Of a DNA stretch of 6,870 bases, positions 1 to 6,609 are shown one piece after another (position 1 is the first letter of the stretch; every line of letters starts with the position of its first letter). Made by a program: the position numbers and the translations under genes. Location: NCBI GenBank assembly GCA_021793115.1, contig JAJYTJ010000189.1, positions 1-6,870 of the forward strand, written 5' to 3'. This DNA is from Actinomycetes bacterium (GTDB taxonomy: Bacteria; Actinomycetota; Actinomycetes; Actinomycetales; Cellulomonadaceae). The notes below the pieces were generated by a model. That model was not told where the DNA came from. It saw only the letters and a program-made list of their open reading frames with translations, and ran no database searches.

Positions 1-1
1 G

Positions 2-1045
2 ATCTGTGTGCTGTTCAAGAACGCGACCGCCCTGGAGACCGCCGCCCGCATCGACACCGTCGTGATGGACAAGACCGGCACCCTGACCAAGGGCGAGCCG
101 GAGGTCACCGACGTGCTGAGTGACGGGCGGGACAAGAACGAGATGCTCGCGCTGGCCGCCGCCGTCGAACGCGAGTCCGAGCACCCGCTGGCCCAGGCGG
201 TTGCCGCTCATGCCACCGGCCGCGGGGTCCCCACCCTGCAGGCGACCGGGTTCCGCAACGTGCCTGGGCACGGCGCCATGGCCAGCGTCGACGGCCACCA
301 CGTGCTGGTCGGCAACCGTCGCCTGCTGGAGTCCGAAGGCGTCGAGCTCGGAGCCCTGGCGGCCCGCCGCGACGAGCTGGCGGCCGCCGGCCGCACCGCG
401 GTCCTGGTCGCCGTCGACGGCCACGTGGCGGGCGTCATCGCCTTGGCCGACGCGCCCCGCCCGACCGCTGCTGCGGCGGTGGCTGCTTTGCACCAGACTG
501 GCGCCCAGGTGGTCATGCTCACCGGGGACAACCAGGCCACCGCCGACCGGATCGCCGCCCAGCTGGGCATCGACACCGTCATCGCCGAGGTCCTGCCGCA
601 GGACAAGGCCGCCCAGGTCGCCGCGCTGCAGAAGCAGGGGCGCCACGTAGCGATGGTCGGCGACGGCGTCAACGACGCCCCCGCGCTGGCCACTGCGGAC
701 CTGGGGATCGCGATCGGAGCCGGCACCGATGTGGCGATCGAGACCGCCGACCTGGTGCTGATGCGCTCCGACCCGCTGGGCGTGCCGACCGCGCTACGGA
801 TCGGACGTGGCACCGTGCGCAAGGAGCACCAGAACCTGGCCTGGGCGATCGGCTACAACGCCATCGCGCTGCCGATCGCCGCCGGAGTGTTCTTCACCGC
901 CTTCGGGCTGTGGCTGCGACCGGAGATCGCCGCCCTGACGATGTCGGGCTCCACGCTCATCGTCACCGCCAACGCCCTGCTGCTACGCCGCCTGCACCTA
1001 CCCCAGACCACGCTCGACGACCAGCCCCAGCCCAACCCGCAGTAG
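2..1045 (+). CDS. Copper-type P1B ATPase, C-terminal half (5' end outside window)
   Basis: This is an ATP-driven heavy-metal exporter of the inner membrane; the reading frame is already open at the window edge, so the true start lies upstream. Visible in order are the phosphorylation site DKTGT (68-82), the nucleotide-binding HP pair (182-187), TGDN (521-532) and the hinge GDGVNDAP (659-682), then two terminal membrane helices. TM7 reads N-x5-GYN-x4-P (Asn at 833, GYN at 851) and TM8 reads MSxST-x2-V-x2-NA (from 941). From what I recall of the family, these are the P1B-3 (CopB-like, CPH-motif) signatures rather than the CopA M-x2-SS pattern, which suggests copper, possibly Cu(II). The CPx motif, actuator domain and TM1-6 are missing from the window, roughly half of a usual 700-750 residue protein. 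No frameshift or missing catalytic residue is seen. The ATPase call is very secure; the metal is inferred. Confidence 0.95.
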   Translation: MCVLFKNATALETAARIDTVVMDKTGTLTKGEPEVTDVLSDGRDKNEMLALAAAVERESEHPLAQAVAAHATGRGVPTLQATGFRNVPGHGAMASVDGHHVLVGNRRLLESEGVELGALAARRDELAAAGRTAVLVAVDGHVAGVIALADAPRPTAAAAVAALHQTGAQVVMLTGDNQATADRIAAQLGIDTVIAEVLPQDKAAQVAALQKQGRHVAMVGDGVNDAPALATADLGIAIGAGTDVAIETADLVLMRSDPLGVPTALRIGRGTVRKEHQNLAWAIGYNAIALPIAAGVFFTAFGLWLRPEIAALTMSGSTLIVTANALLLRRLHLPQTTLDDQPQPNPQ

Positions 1046-1078
1046 GGCGGCGACAACGACCACCGGACAGCACCCCAG

Positions 1079-2779
1079 ATGAGCACCCTGCTGGCGGCCG
1101 GCCGCGTGGCTGCGACCCGAGCATCGGACGCGGCACCGACCGGCAGGTTGTCGCGGCCGGTGAGCCTGCTGCAGGCGGCCGTCGGCGGCCTGGCGACCCA
1201 GACCGCGTTCCCCGACCTGTCCTGGTGGCCAACGGCCGGCCTGGGCCTCGCCGTCTTGGTGGTGGCGCTGCACCGGGCGACGGTGCGCTGGGCTGGGCTG
1301 GTCGGTCTGATCTGGGGCCTGGGGCTCTTCATTCCGCACCTGTGGTGGGCCGACCAGGCCGCCGGAGCGCTGGCCTGGCTGGCGCTGGCGGTGGTCCAGG
1401 CCGCCCTGGTCGGGGTCGGCACCGCCACGTGGGCCATTGCGGCCCGGACGCCCTGGGTCCAGCGCACCTCGTGGGCGGCGGCGCTGACCTTCACCGTCAC
1501 CTGGGTGGCCGACGAGCAGCTGCGCTCAACCTGGCCGTTCGGCGGGTTCCCCTGGGCCCGGTTGGCGTTCTCCCAGACCGACGGGCCACTGCTCGCGCTG
1601 GCGTGGCTTGGTGGCGCGCCCCTGGTGACCGCCGCGGTCGCCCTGGTCGGATTCGTCCTCGCCCGCGCCTGGCTGGCACCGGTGCACCGGCGGCTGTGGC
1701 CGGCGCTGGCGGCCGCCGCGACCACCAGCGCGATCATCGCGCTGGCCCTCTCGATCCCGCTGTCGACCGCGGCCCAGGCCGACACGTTGCGGCTGGCCGG
1801 CGTGCAAGGCAACGTGCCCGACAGGCGCGCCGTCGTCGCCGACCGATCCCGGGTGGTGCTCGACAACCATGCGGCCGCCACCCGCACCCTGCTGCACGAC
1901 GCCGCGCCCGGCAGCCTGGACGTCGTCCTGTGGCCGGAGAACGCGACCGACATCGACCCTCGCACCGACGCCGCCGCTGGAGCGACAGTCGAGGGCGCGG
2001 CGCAGGCGGTGCGGGCGCCGATCCTGCTGGGAGCCGACCAGCGGCTGCCGGACGGCCGCTACGTGCAGATGCTGCTATGGCAGCCCGGTCGTGGCACGGT
2101 GTTCGCCTACTCCAAGCAGAAGGTGGTGCCGTTCGGGGAGTACATCCCCGCCCGCCCCCTGTTCCGCCTGTTCTCTTCCCAGGTCGACCGGGTCGGCACC
2201 GACGCCAAGCCCGGCGACCGACCGGCGCTCGTGCCCCTTGATGTGCCGCGGTTAGGCCGGGTCGTGCCGTTGGCGACCGTCATCTGCTTCGAGGTGGCGT
2301 TCGACGACGTGGTGCGCACTGCGGTGCGCGACGGCGCGCAGCTGATCGTCGTGGCGACTAACAACGCGTCGTTCGGGTGGACCGGCGAGTCGACCCAGCA
2401 GCTGGCGATGACCCGGCTGCGGGCTGTCGAGCACGGCCGGGCCGCGGTTCAGATCTCGACCGTCGGCGTCAGCGCGGTCATCGCCCCGGATGGAACCGTG
2501 CAGCAGCGCACTGGGCTGTTCACGCCGGCCACCTTCCGAGCCGAGCTCCCGCTGCGCACCAGCCTGACTCCGGCCGACCGCTTCGGTGCCGCACCCGTAA
2601 CCGCCGCGGTCGCCCTTGCCCTGGCAGCAGCGCTGGCCGGTGCTGCCAGTCGTGAGGCGGAGTCGACCGACGCCTGGTCGGACGCCGCTCGGCCGGATCG
2701 GGTGCGAACCGGCTCGCGATCTGGGCGACGAGCCGGCCACCAGCCGAGCGTCCCGGCCGATCGAAGGGGCACCAGGTGA
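1079..2779 (+). CDS. lnt: Apolipoprotein N-acyltransferase
   Basis: Lnt transfers an acyl chain from a phospholipid to the N-terminal cysteine of lipoproteins at the outer face of the cytoplasmic membrane. The 566-residue protein has an N-terminal multi-TM region (about residues 28-245) with the family block E-QLRSTWPFGGFPW, a nitrilase-like domain (about 255-500) and a last TM near 505-525. The catalytic triad is intact: Glu287 (WPEN), Lys346 (first Lys of KQKVVPFGEY) and Cys403 (VICFE); the essential glutamates Glu354 and Glu405 are also present. An Arg-rich tail of about 40 residues follows the last TM. No ATG, GTG or TTG occurs between the ATPase stop and this ATG, so it is the most upstream start possible; the ribosome site is weak. 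The gene lies 33 bp after the metal ATPase, in the same frame. In E. coli lnt is also called cutE from a copper-sensitivity phenotype, which fits the context, but a copper link here is inference. Confidence 0.94.
   Translation: MSTLLAAGRVAATRASDAAPTGRLSRPVSLLQAAVGGLATQTAFPDLSWWPTAGLGLAVLVVALHRATVRWAGLVGLIWGLGLFIPHLWWADQAAGALAWLALAVVQAALVGVGTATWAIAARTPWVQRTSWAAALTFTVTWVADEQLRSTWPFGGFPWARLAFSQTDGPLLALAWLGGAPLVTAAVALVGFVLARAWLAPVHRRLWPALAAAATTSAIIALALSIPLSTAAQADTLRLAGVQGNVPDRRAVVADRSRVVLDNHAAATRTLLHDAAPGSLDVVLWPENATDIDPRTDAAAGATVEGAAQAVRAPILLGADQRLPDGRYVQMLLWQPGRGTVFAYSKQKVVPFGEYIPARPLFRLFSSQVDRVGTDAKPGDRPALVPLDVPRLGRVVPLATVICFEVAFDDVVRTAVRDGAQLIVVATNNASFGWTGESTQQLAMTRLRAVEHGRAAVQISTVGVSAVIAPDGTVQQRTGLFTPATFRAELPLRTSLTPADRFGAAPVTAAVALALAAALAGAASREAESTDAWSDAARPDRVRTGSRSGRRAGHQPSVPADRRGTR
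2763..2769 (+). promoter_or_regulatory. Ribosome binding site for the DUF2752 gene
   Basis: The purine run GAAGGGG sits inside the last codons of lnt, 6 nt before the GTG at 2776. It supports that GTG as the real start even though it overlaps the lnt stop codon. Confidence 0.6.
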
Positions 2780-3219
2780 CGCACGGACCGGTTGTGCGCT
2801 CCTCGGTGAGGCTGTCCTGGCAGTTGACTGACCGACACAGCCAGCTGACGTGGGCGGCCCTGGGCGGAGGTCTGGCGGCCGTGGCGCTGGCCTTTTGGGG
2901 GCTGCCGGCGATCGACCTGCACGGCCCGCTGCATCGTCTAGGGATCATGGATCTGCTGTGTGGAGGAACGCGGGCCGCCTACCTCACCATGACCGGTCGG
3001 TGGACGCTGGCGTGGTACTACAACCCGCTGGGGCCGCTGGCCGTGGTCGCCGCGGCCGTCCTGATGCTCCGCGCGGGGGTCGGCCTCCTGACGCGACACT
3101 GGCTCACCTTGCGGGTGCGGCTGTCCCGCCGGGTCAGGCGCGTCGCGGTTGTGGCCCTGGCCGTGGTCGTCGTGGTGCTGACGGCCCGTCAGCAGCTGCT
3201 GGTCGACGTCCTGAGGTGA
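2776..3219 (+). CDS. DUF2752-like small membrane protein
   Basis: A 147-residue membrane protein. The central block CGGTRAAYLTMTGRWTLAWY followed by YNPLGPL closely matches the DUF2752 core (C-G-x-TRA ... NPLG). Hydrophobic segments lie at about residues 24-46, 84-106 and 123-140. DUF2752 proteins have no firmly established biochemical function that I know of. Many members carry two cysteines before the TR pair; here only the second (in LCGGTR) is present. The GTG start overlaps the lnt stop as GTGA and has a well placed purine-rich ribosome site, so translation is probably coupled to lnt. That coupling argues for a shared role with lnt at the membrane, but the role itself is unknown. The family call rests on the motif and size. 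Confidence 0.8.
   Translation: MTHGPVVRSSVRLSWQLTDRHSQLTWAALGGGLAAVALAFWGLPAIDLHGPLHRLGIMDLLCGGTRAAYLTMTGRWTLAWYYNPLGPLAVVAAAVLMLRAGVGLLTRHWLTLRVRLSRRVRRVAVVALAVVVVVLTARQQLLVDVLR
3176..3194 (+). repeat. Perfect 8-bp inverted repeat with 3-nt loop
   Basis: TGCTGACG and CGTCAGCA form a perfect stem around a GCC loop, inside the last codons of the DUF2752 gene. A 10-bp palindrome, AGCAGCTGCT, overlaps its right edge at 3191-3200. There is no T-tract, so it is not a classic intrinsic terminator, but it stands just before the only sizeable gap between plus-strand genes and could act as a U-less terminator or an RNA-processing stem. Confidence 0.35.
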
Positions 3220-3327
3220 GCGGGTCCCACCGTCGCCAGCAGCCCGTTGGGAAGGCGGGCTGGAGGCTTCGCGGGACCTTCATCCAACCTCGACCAGGTC
3301 GCAGCCAACGGTCCGGACGATGGAGGC
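3220..3327 (+). promoter_or_regulatory. Intergenic junction with several dyads, possible promoter/operator
   Basis: This 108-bp stretch is the longest non-coding gap in the window. It contains a nested inverted repeat: an inner 7-bp stem (CAGCCCG 3240-3246 with CGGGCTG 3256-3262) inside an outer arm pair (GGTCCC 3223-3228 with GGGACC 3273-3278). Downstream lie an 11-bp dyad, CGACC-A-GGTCG (3291-3301), and the palindrome GTCCGGAC (3311-3318), just before the next start codon. I see no convincing -35/-10 pair and no match to a copper repressor operator that I can recall. It may separate two transcription units. Short dyads are common by chance at this GC content, so the regulatory reading is weak. 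Confidence 0.25.
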
Positions 3328-3735
3328 ATGACCGACCAGCTGCAGGCCGTTACTGCGCCGAGCGCGCCGCGTGTGCGGCGTGGGCCGCTGCGCACGGTGT
3401 GGACCGCGATCAGCGGGGCGACCGGGGTGGTGGTTGGCCTGGCACCCCATGTGCTGCACCACATCGGCCCGCTGGTCGGCACCGCCCTGGTGGCCGGCGC
3501 GGGCGGCACAGTCTTGTTCGGTGTCCTGGGGCTGGCGGCCTCGGTGCCGATGCTCCTGAAGCTGCGCCGCCGGTTCGGCTCGTGGTGGGCCCCGGCCGCG
3601 GCTCTGGCCGTGTTCGCGGCGGCCTTTGTCGTGTCGACGACGGTCATCGGCCCGCTGATCCGCGGAGCCGACAACGTCCCGGCACCCTCCCCGAGCCAGG
3701 TCCAGATGCCTGTCGGGCATGACCAGCACCACTGA
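3328..3735 (+). CDS. Small three-TM membrane protein of unknown function
   Basis: A 135-residue protein with a short basic N-terminal region and three hydrophobic segments at about residues 27-46, 48-70 and 85-108, then a short periplasmic-type tail ending GHDQHH. A histidine cluster, HVLHH, follows the first hydrophobic stretch. Similar unnamed proteins occur, as I recall, in actinobacterial metal-resistance regions, but I cannot name a family. The His-rich tail and HVLHH are compatible with metal contact; this is inference. The chosen ATG has a GGAGG only 1 nt upstream (3322-3326), too close to be ideal, and a purine-rich GGACGA a little further back. The TTG at 3247 would add 27 residues of unconserved-looking sequence crossing the inverted repeats, so I prefer 3328. 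A GTG at 3370 is a further alternative. Confidence 0.75.
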   Translation: MTDQLQAVTAPSAPRVRRGPLRTVWTAISGATGVVVGLAPHVLHHIGPLVGTALVAGAGGTVLFGVLGLAASVPMLLKLRRRFGSWWAPAAALAVFAAAFVVSTTVIGPLIRGADNVPAPSPSQVQMPVGHDQHH

Positions 3736-3745
3736 CATCGCCGTC

Positions 3746-3752
3746 GAAAGGA
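3746..3752 (+). promoter_or_regulatory. Ribosome binding site for the DUF2892 gene
   Basis: GAAAGGA lies 6 nt before the ATG at 3759. It is the cleanest ribosome site in the window and fixes this start, ruling out the competing frame that opens at 3719. Confidence 0.75.
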
Positions 3753-3758
3753 CTCACC

Positions 3759-4031
3759 ATGACAACGCCACACGCTCCGGCACCGAAGATCAACATCACC
3801 CCGACCGAACGCGTCTCCCGGGTCGTCGTCGGCGTCGCCGGCATCGTCGGCGGTGTGCTGCTGCTGGCCGGCGCCCACACCACCCTCGCCGTCGTGCTCG
3901 AGGTGCTGTTGGTCCTGGCCGGGGTGGACCTGCTGGTCACCGGCGCTCGAGGGCACTGCCCGCTGTATGCCAAGCTCGGCTACGTACCGGCCTCCCTGGC
4001 CCACCCCCGAGCCGGACGGACTGCGCGATGA
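3759..4031 (+). CDS. DUF2892 (YgaP-type) inner membrane protein
   Basis: A 90-residue protein matching the DUF2892 pattern: an N-terminal INITPTERVSRVVVG block (about residues 11-25; compare the N-x-T-x-x-D/E-R-x-x-R-x-x-x-G start of the family), two hydrophobic helices (about 22-40 and 43-61) and the hallmark CPLY at residues 67-70. DUF2892 domains are small two-helix membrane units, sometimes fused to rhodanese domains and often found near sulfur or metal genes. Here there is no rhodanese part. The function is not established. The gene follows its upstream neighbour by 23 bp and its stop overlaps the next gene's start as ATGA, which points to co-translation with the DUF2933-like protein. 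Cys67 is its only cysteine. Confidence 0.85.
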   Translation: MTTPHAPAPKINITPTERVSRVVVGVAGIVGGVLLLAGAHTTLAVVLEVLLVLAGVDLLVTGARGHCPLYAKLGYVPASLAHPRAGRTAR

Positions 4032-4315
4032 AGCAGCAGCAGAACCCGTCGGGCGGGCGAGCGGACCGGCCGCAGAGCCGGACATCGACCACCCCGCGGA
4101 TGCCCGACCACCACCACGCGCCGGTCGACCAGCCGTCCACGGGCGGTTCGCATCATGGGCACCGGTGGATGATGCTGGCCTGCTGCGTGCCGATGCTCGT
4201 GATCGTCGCCGTGCTGCTGGCCACCGGCACGGCCGGCATCGGGGCCGTGATCTTCGCGGTGGCCTGCGTCGGCATCATGACCGTGATGATGCTGGCCATG
4301 CCCCGTGGCCACTAG
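4028..4315 (+). CDS. DUF2933-like His/Met/Cys-rich small membrane protein
   Basis: A 95-residue protein made of a hydrophilic N-terminus with histidine clusters (HHH at 28-30, HHGH at 42-45) and two hydrophobic segments (about 47-66 and 68-91). The first helix opens WMMLACCVPML with a Cys52-Cys53 pair; the second carries Cys80 and several Met (84, 87, 88, 91). The H-x-W-x-M-L-x-C-x-P-M pattern resembles DUF2933 proteins, which are often linked to metal-resistance loci. His, Met and Cys together are typical soft-metal ligands, so a copper-handling role is a reasonable inference but unproven. The ATG overlaps the DUF2892 stop (ATGA) and GGACGGA about 7 nt upstream can serve as the ribosome site. 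A longer reading of the same frame, opening at 3719, runs through the DUF2892 gene and is not credible. Confidence 0.75.
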   Translation: MKQQQNPSGGRADRPQSRTSTTPRMPDHHHAPVDQPSTGGSHHGHRWMMLACCVPMLVIVAVLLATGTAGIGAVIFAVACVGIMTVMMLAMPRGH

Positions 4316-5276
4316 CCAGCTGGCGTCGACCTCTGCCATCACCCCGGTGGTGACGGCGCGACGACCGCATACCGGCCGGATGATCGGGGTCGCCCTGGCG
4401 TGGGGGGCGTGCTTCGTCGCGATCAGCTGGGGCCTGCGCGACGCCCCCGTGCTGTGGTTCGCCGCCCTGCGGGCCCTGCTGGCCGGCGCCGCGCTGGTCG
4501 CCGTGGCTAGCGCCCAGCACCGCCGGCTGCCACGCGGGCCACGGACCTGGGCGCTGATCGGGCTGCTCGGGCTGGTCAACGCCACCCTTGCCCTGGCTGC
4601 GATGTTCGCCGCCGGAGCCGGCGCCGCCAAGGGCGTGGCTGCGGTCCTGGCGAACGCCCAGCCGCTGCTGATCCTGCTGCCGGCGTGGTGGCTGTACGGG
4701 CAGCGGCCCACCCGGTCCACCACCATCGCCCTGTTGCTCGGACTGGCCGGGCTGACCGTGGTGGCCTCGGCGTCCGGCGCCGGGGCCGGGGCTGGACTGT
4801 CGCTGGCCGCCGCGGCCGCCACCACCGCCGGCACCCTGCTGGCCCGCTGGCTGGCCGGTGTCGACGTGATCGTCGTGGCCGGCTGGCACCTGCTGTTCGG
4901 CGGCCTGGCGCTGGCCGTCTGGGCGAGCCTCAGCGAAGGGCAGCCCGACATCGCGTGGACCGGCCGGTTCATGGCCTCCCTGGCGTTCCTCGCGCTGGTC
5001 GGCACCGCCGCCACGACTGTCATCTGGTTCACCGAAGCCCAGCACGCCCGCCTGGACCAGCTGACCGGCTGGACCCTGCTCGTGCCGGTCATTGGCGTGC
5101 TGCTGGCCGCCCTCGTCCTGGGCGAACGCCCAACCGGCTGGACCCTGCTCGGACTGGGCGGCGTGCTGGCAGCCCTGTGGATCGCCCAACGACCCGACCA
5201 CACCCCGCCCGCCGGCCATCACGGCCTGCCGCCGACCGCCCCAGCGCCCGCGCCGACCGGCGCACCAAGGACGTGA
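4305..5276 (+). CDS. EamA/DMT family transporter
   Basis: A 323-residue, roughly ten-helix membrane protein of the drug/metabolite transporter superfamily. It shows the usual two-repeat structure: repeat one about residues 27-150, with the GxRxT loop as LYGQRPT; repeat two about 160-300, closing with PVIGVLLAALVLGERPTGW, the classic P-x-x-x-x-L-x-x-x-x-L-GE motif. Such proteins export metabolites or drugs; the substrate cannot be read from the sequence. A proline-rich hydrophilic tail of about 28 residues follows. The GTG start overlaps the previous gene by 11 bp and has no clear ribosome site. The ATG at 4380, just before the first helix, is a plausible alternative and would shorten the protein by 25 residues. 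The gene stops 1 nt before the next ATG, implying coupling to the M23 peptidase gene. Confidence 0.9.
   Translation: MATSQLASTSAITPVVTARRPHTGRMIGVALAWGACFVAISWGLRDAPVLWFAALRALLAGAALVAVASAQHRRLPRGPRTWALIGLLGLVNATLALAAMFAAGAGAAKGVAAVLANAQPLLILLPAWWLYGQRPTRSTTIALLLGLAGLTVVASASGAGAGAGLSLAAAAATTAGTLLARWLAGVDVIVVAGWHLLFGGLALAVWASLSEGQPDIAWTGRFMASLAFLALVGTAATTVIWFTEAQHARLDQLTGWTLLVPVIGVLLAALVLGERPTGWTLLGLGGVLAALWIAQRPDHTPPAGHHGLPPTAPAPAPTGAPRT
5064..5151 (+). repeat. 19-bp perfect direct repeat inside the EamA gene
   Basis: ACCGGCTGGACCCTGCTCG occurs at 5064-5082 and again at 5133-5151, 69 bp (23 codons) apart and in frame. Both copies encode TGWTLL, at residues 254-259 and 277-282, flanking the P-x-x-G...LGER helix. 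It could be a trace of a local in-frame duplication or gene conversion. Recombination between copies would delete exactly 23 residues. Confidence 0.7.
5267..5271 (+). promoter_or_regulatory. Ribosome binding site for the M23 peptidase gene
   Basis: AAGGA within the last codons of the EamA gene lies 6 nt before the ATG at 5278. It selects this start, which also begins a proper signal peptide, over the longer open frame that reaches back to 5092. Confidence 0.7.
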
Positions 5277-5277
5277 C

Positions 5278-6588
5278 ATGAAGATCCTGCAGCAGCTGGC
5301 CGCCGCTGTCGCCACCGTCTCCCTCCTGATCGCCGGCACCGCCGGCTCGGCGTTCGCCGACGACGACCTGTCGCACAAGCGCTCGAGCTTGGAGAACCAG
5401 CTGCAGGCCACCGCCAAGCAGCGCGACGACCTGGAGTCCGCGCTGGAGGACCTGTCCGGCGAGCTGGTCCAGACACAAGTCGACCTGCAAGCCGTCCAGG
5501 CGCAGATCCCTGCCGCACAGGCCGCGCTCACGCAGGCCACCACGGTGCTGGACGCGGCGATGCGCGACCAGCAGCAGATCGCCGCCCAGTTGGCCGACGC
5601 CCGCCAGCAGCAGGCCCAGATCACCGCGCAGGGCGCCCAGGCCGCCGCCGACCAGCAGCGGCTGCGCCAGGAGGTGGCCGCGATGGCCCGGGCGGCGTAC
5701 CGCGACGGCGGTGGCCTGTCTACGTTGTCCGTGCTGCTGGACGCCAGCAGCAGTCAGGACTTCGTCGACAGCTACACCATGGCGGCCGCCGCCCAACGCG
5801 TGCAGGGGCAGGTCTTCGACCAGCTGCGCCAAGCCCAGGCCGACGCCCGCAACCAGGGTGCCCGTCTGGACGCGGTGCAGCAGACGATCAGCTCGCTCAA
5901 GCAGCAGGCCGACCAGAAGGTTGCCGAAGCCAACAAGGCGCGGCAGGAGGCCGCCGACGCCAAGGCTCGGCTCGACGACCTGGAACGAGAACAACAGGCC
6001 AAGCAGGCTACCGTGCGCAGCCAGATGGCCGAGGCGCAGCGCCAGGTCGACGCGGCCGACGCCTCCACCGCCGCGATGCAGGCCCAGCTGCAGCAGGTCA
6101 TCGACGCCCAACGTCAGCAGGCCACGGCCAAGAAGTCCAGCACCACCCCCGGGGCGGCGATCGCCGGCGCGCTGTTCGCCAACCCGACCGCCACCAGCCC
6201 GATGTACGTCACCAGCGAGTACGGGATGCGGCTGCAGCCGATCCTGAAGATCTGGCGACTGCATGCCGGCATCGACCTGCGGGACTACTGCAACCAACCC
6301 GTCTACGCCGGCCGGGACGGCACCGTCGTGTGGGCCAAGTACCTGTCCGGATACGGCAACCAGGTGATGGTCGACCACGGCTGGGTCGACTCGTCGTCGT
6401 TGATGTCCAGCTACAGCCACCTCAACAAGTCCGTGGTGGCGCCAGGCCAGCAGGTCAAGGCCGGCCAGGTCGTGGGGTACGCCGGGCAGACCGGCGGCGT
6501 CTCGACCGGGTGCCACCTGCACTTCGAGGTGTACGTCAACGGTGCGACCGTCAACCCGCGCGCCTCTCTCGGCCTGCCTCCCGCGTAG
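5278..6588 (+). CDS. Secreted coiled-coil M23 (LytM) peptidoglycan endopeptidase, EnvC/PcsB-like
   Basis: A 436-residue exported cell-wall hydrolase. Residues 1-27 form a signal peptide ending AFA before DDD; there is no lipobox cysteine, so it is not a lipoprotein. Residues about 30-135 and 170-285 are Gln/Ala-rich coiled coil, joined by the hairpin AYRDGGGLSTLSVLLDAS (about 140-157), which resembles the PcsB/EnvC coiled-coil domain. The LytM domain (about 309-425) keeps all active-site residues: zinc ligands His329 and Asp333 (HAGID) and His415, with catalytic His381 (YSHL) and His413 (HLH). Cys338 and Cys412 are the only cysteines after the signal peptide and probably form a disulfide. Family members cleave peptide cross-links, or when degenerate activate amidases; the intact site favours direct cleavage. 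EnvC/PcsB proteins are controlled by FtsEX, but no FtsEX genes are visible here. The start sits 1 nt after the EamA stop. Confidence 0.93.
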   Translation: MKILQQLAAAVATVSLLIAGTAGSAFADDDLSHKRSSLENQLQATAKQRDDLESALEDLSGELVQTQVDLQAVQAQIPAAQAALTQATTVLDAAMRDQQQIAAQLADARQQQAQITAQGAQAAADQQRLRQEVAAMARAAYRDGGGLSTLSVLLDASSSQDFVDSYTMAAAAQRVQGQVFDQLRQAQADARNQGARLDAVQQTISSLKQQADQKVAEANKARQEAADAKARLDDLEREQQAKQATVRSQMAEAQRQVDAADASTAAMQAQLQQVIDAQRQQATAKKSSTTPGAAIAGALFANPTATSPMYVTSEYGMRLQPILKIWRLHAGIDLRDYCNQPVYAGRDGTVVWAKYLSGYGNQVMVDHGWVDSSSLMSSYSHLNKSVVAPGQQVKAGQVVGYAGQTGGVSTGCHLHFEVYVNGATVNPRASLGLPPA

Positions 6589-6609
6589 GGGCGGGTGTTT
6601 AGTCCCCGC
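6589..6609. terminator. Convergent intergenic gap, weak possible bidirectional terminator
   Basis: Only 21 bp separate the M23 stop from the stop of the opposing ABC gene. GCGGG (6591-6595) can pair with CCCGC (6605-6609) around a 9-nt loop containing TTT, and an alternative partner CCCGC lies upstream at 6580-6584. The stems are only 5 bp, so this is a tentative call based mainly on the need to end two converging transcripts here. Confidence 0.25.

Noticed and set aside
853..2241. Open frames overlapping lnt (minus 853-1965 and plus 910-2241)
   Set aside because: Arg/Pro/Ala-rich composition without motifs, while the overlapping lnt frame has a complete catalytic triad.
3719..4315. A 198-codon reading starting at 3719 in the frame of the DUF2933-like gene
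   Set aside because: It would overlap the whole DUF2892 gene, has no ribosome site, and its upstream part is Arg/Ala/Gly-rich; only the part from 4028 looks like a real protein.
5092..5277. N-terminal extension of the M23 peptidase back to 5092
   Set aside because: It would bury the signal peptide at 5278 and overlap the conserved end of the EamA gene; the ribosome site at 5267-5271 supports the later start.
3980..5624. Long minus-strand open frames (3980-5203 and 4275-5624) opposite the EamA gene
   Set aside because: Stop codons are rare in GC-rich DNA; the translations are Ala/Arg/Pro/Gly-rich with no domain, and the plus strand has a clear transporter.
5089..6522. 477-codon open frame on the minus strand opposite the M23 gene
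   Set aside because: It is a low-complexity Gly/Leu/Val-rich mirror of the GC-rich coding strand, with no recognisable domain, and lies wholly opposite well-supported genes.
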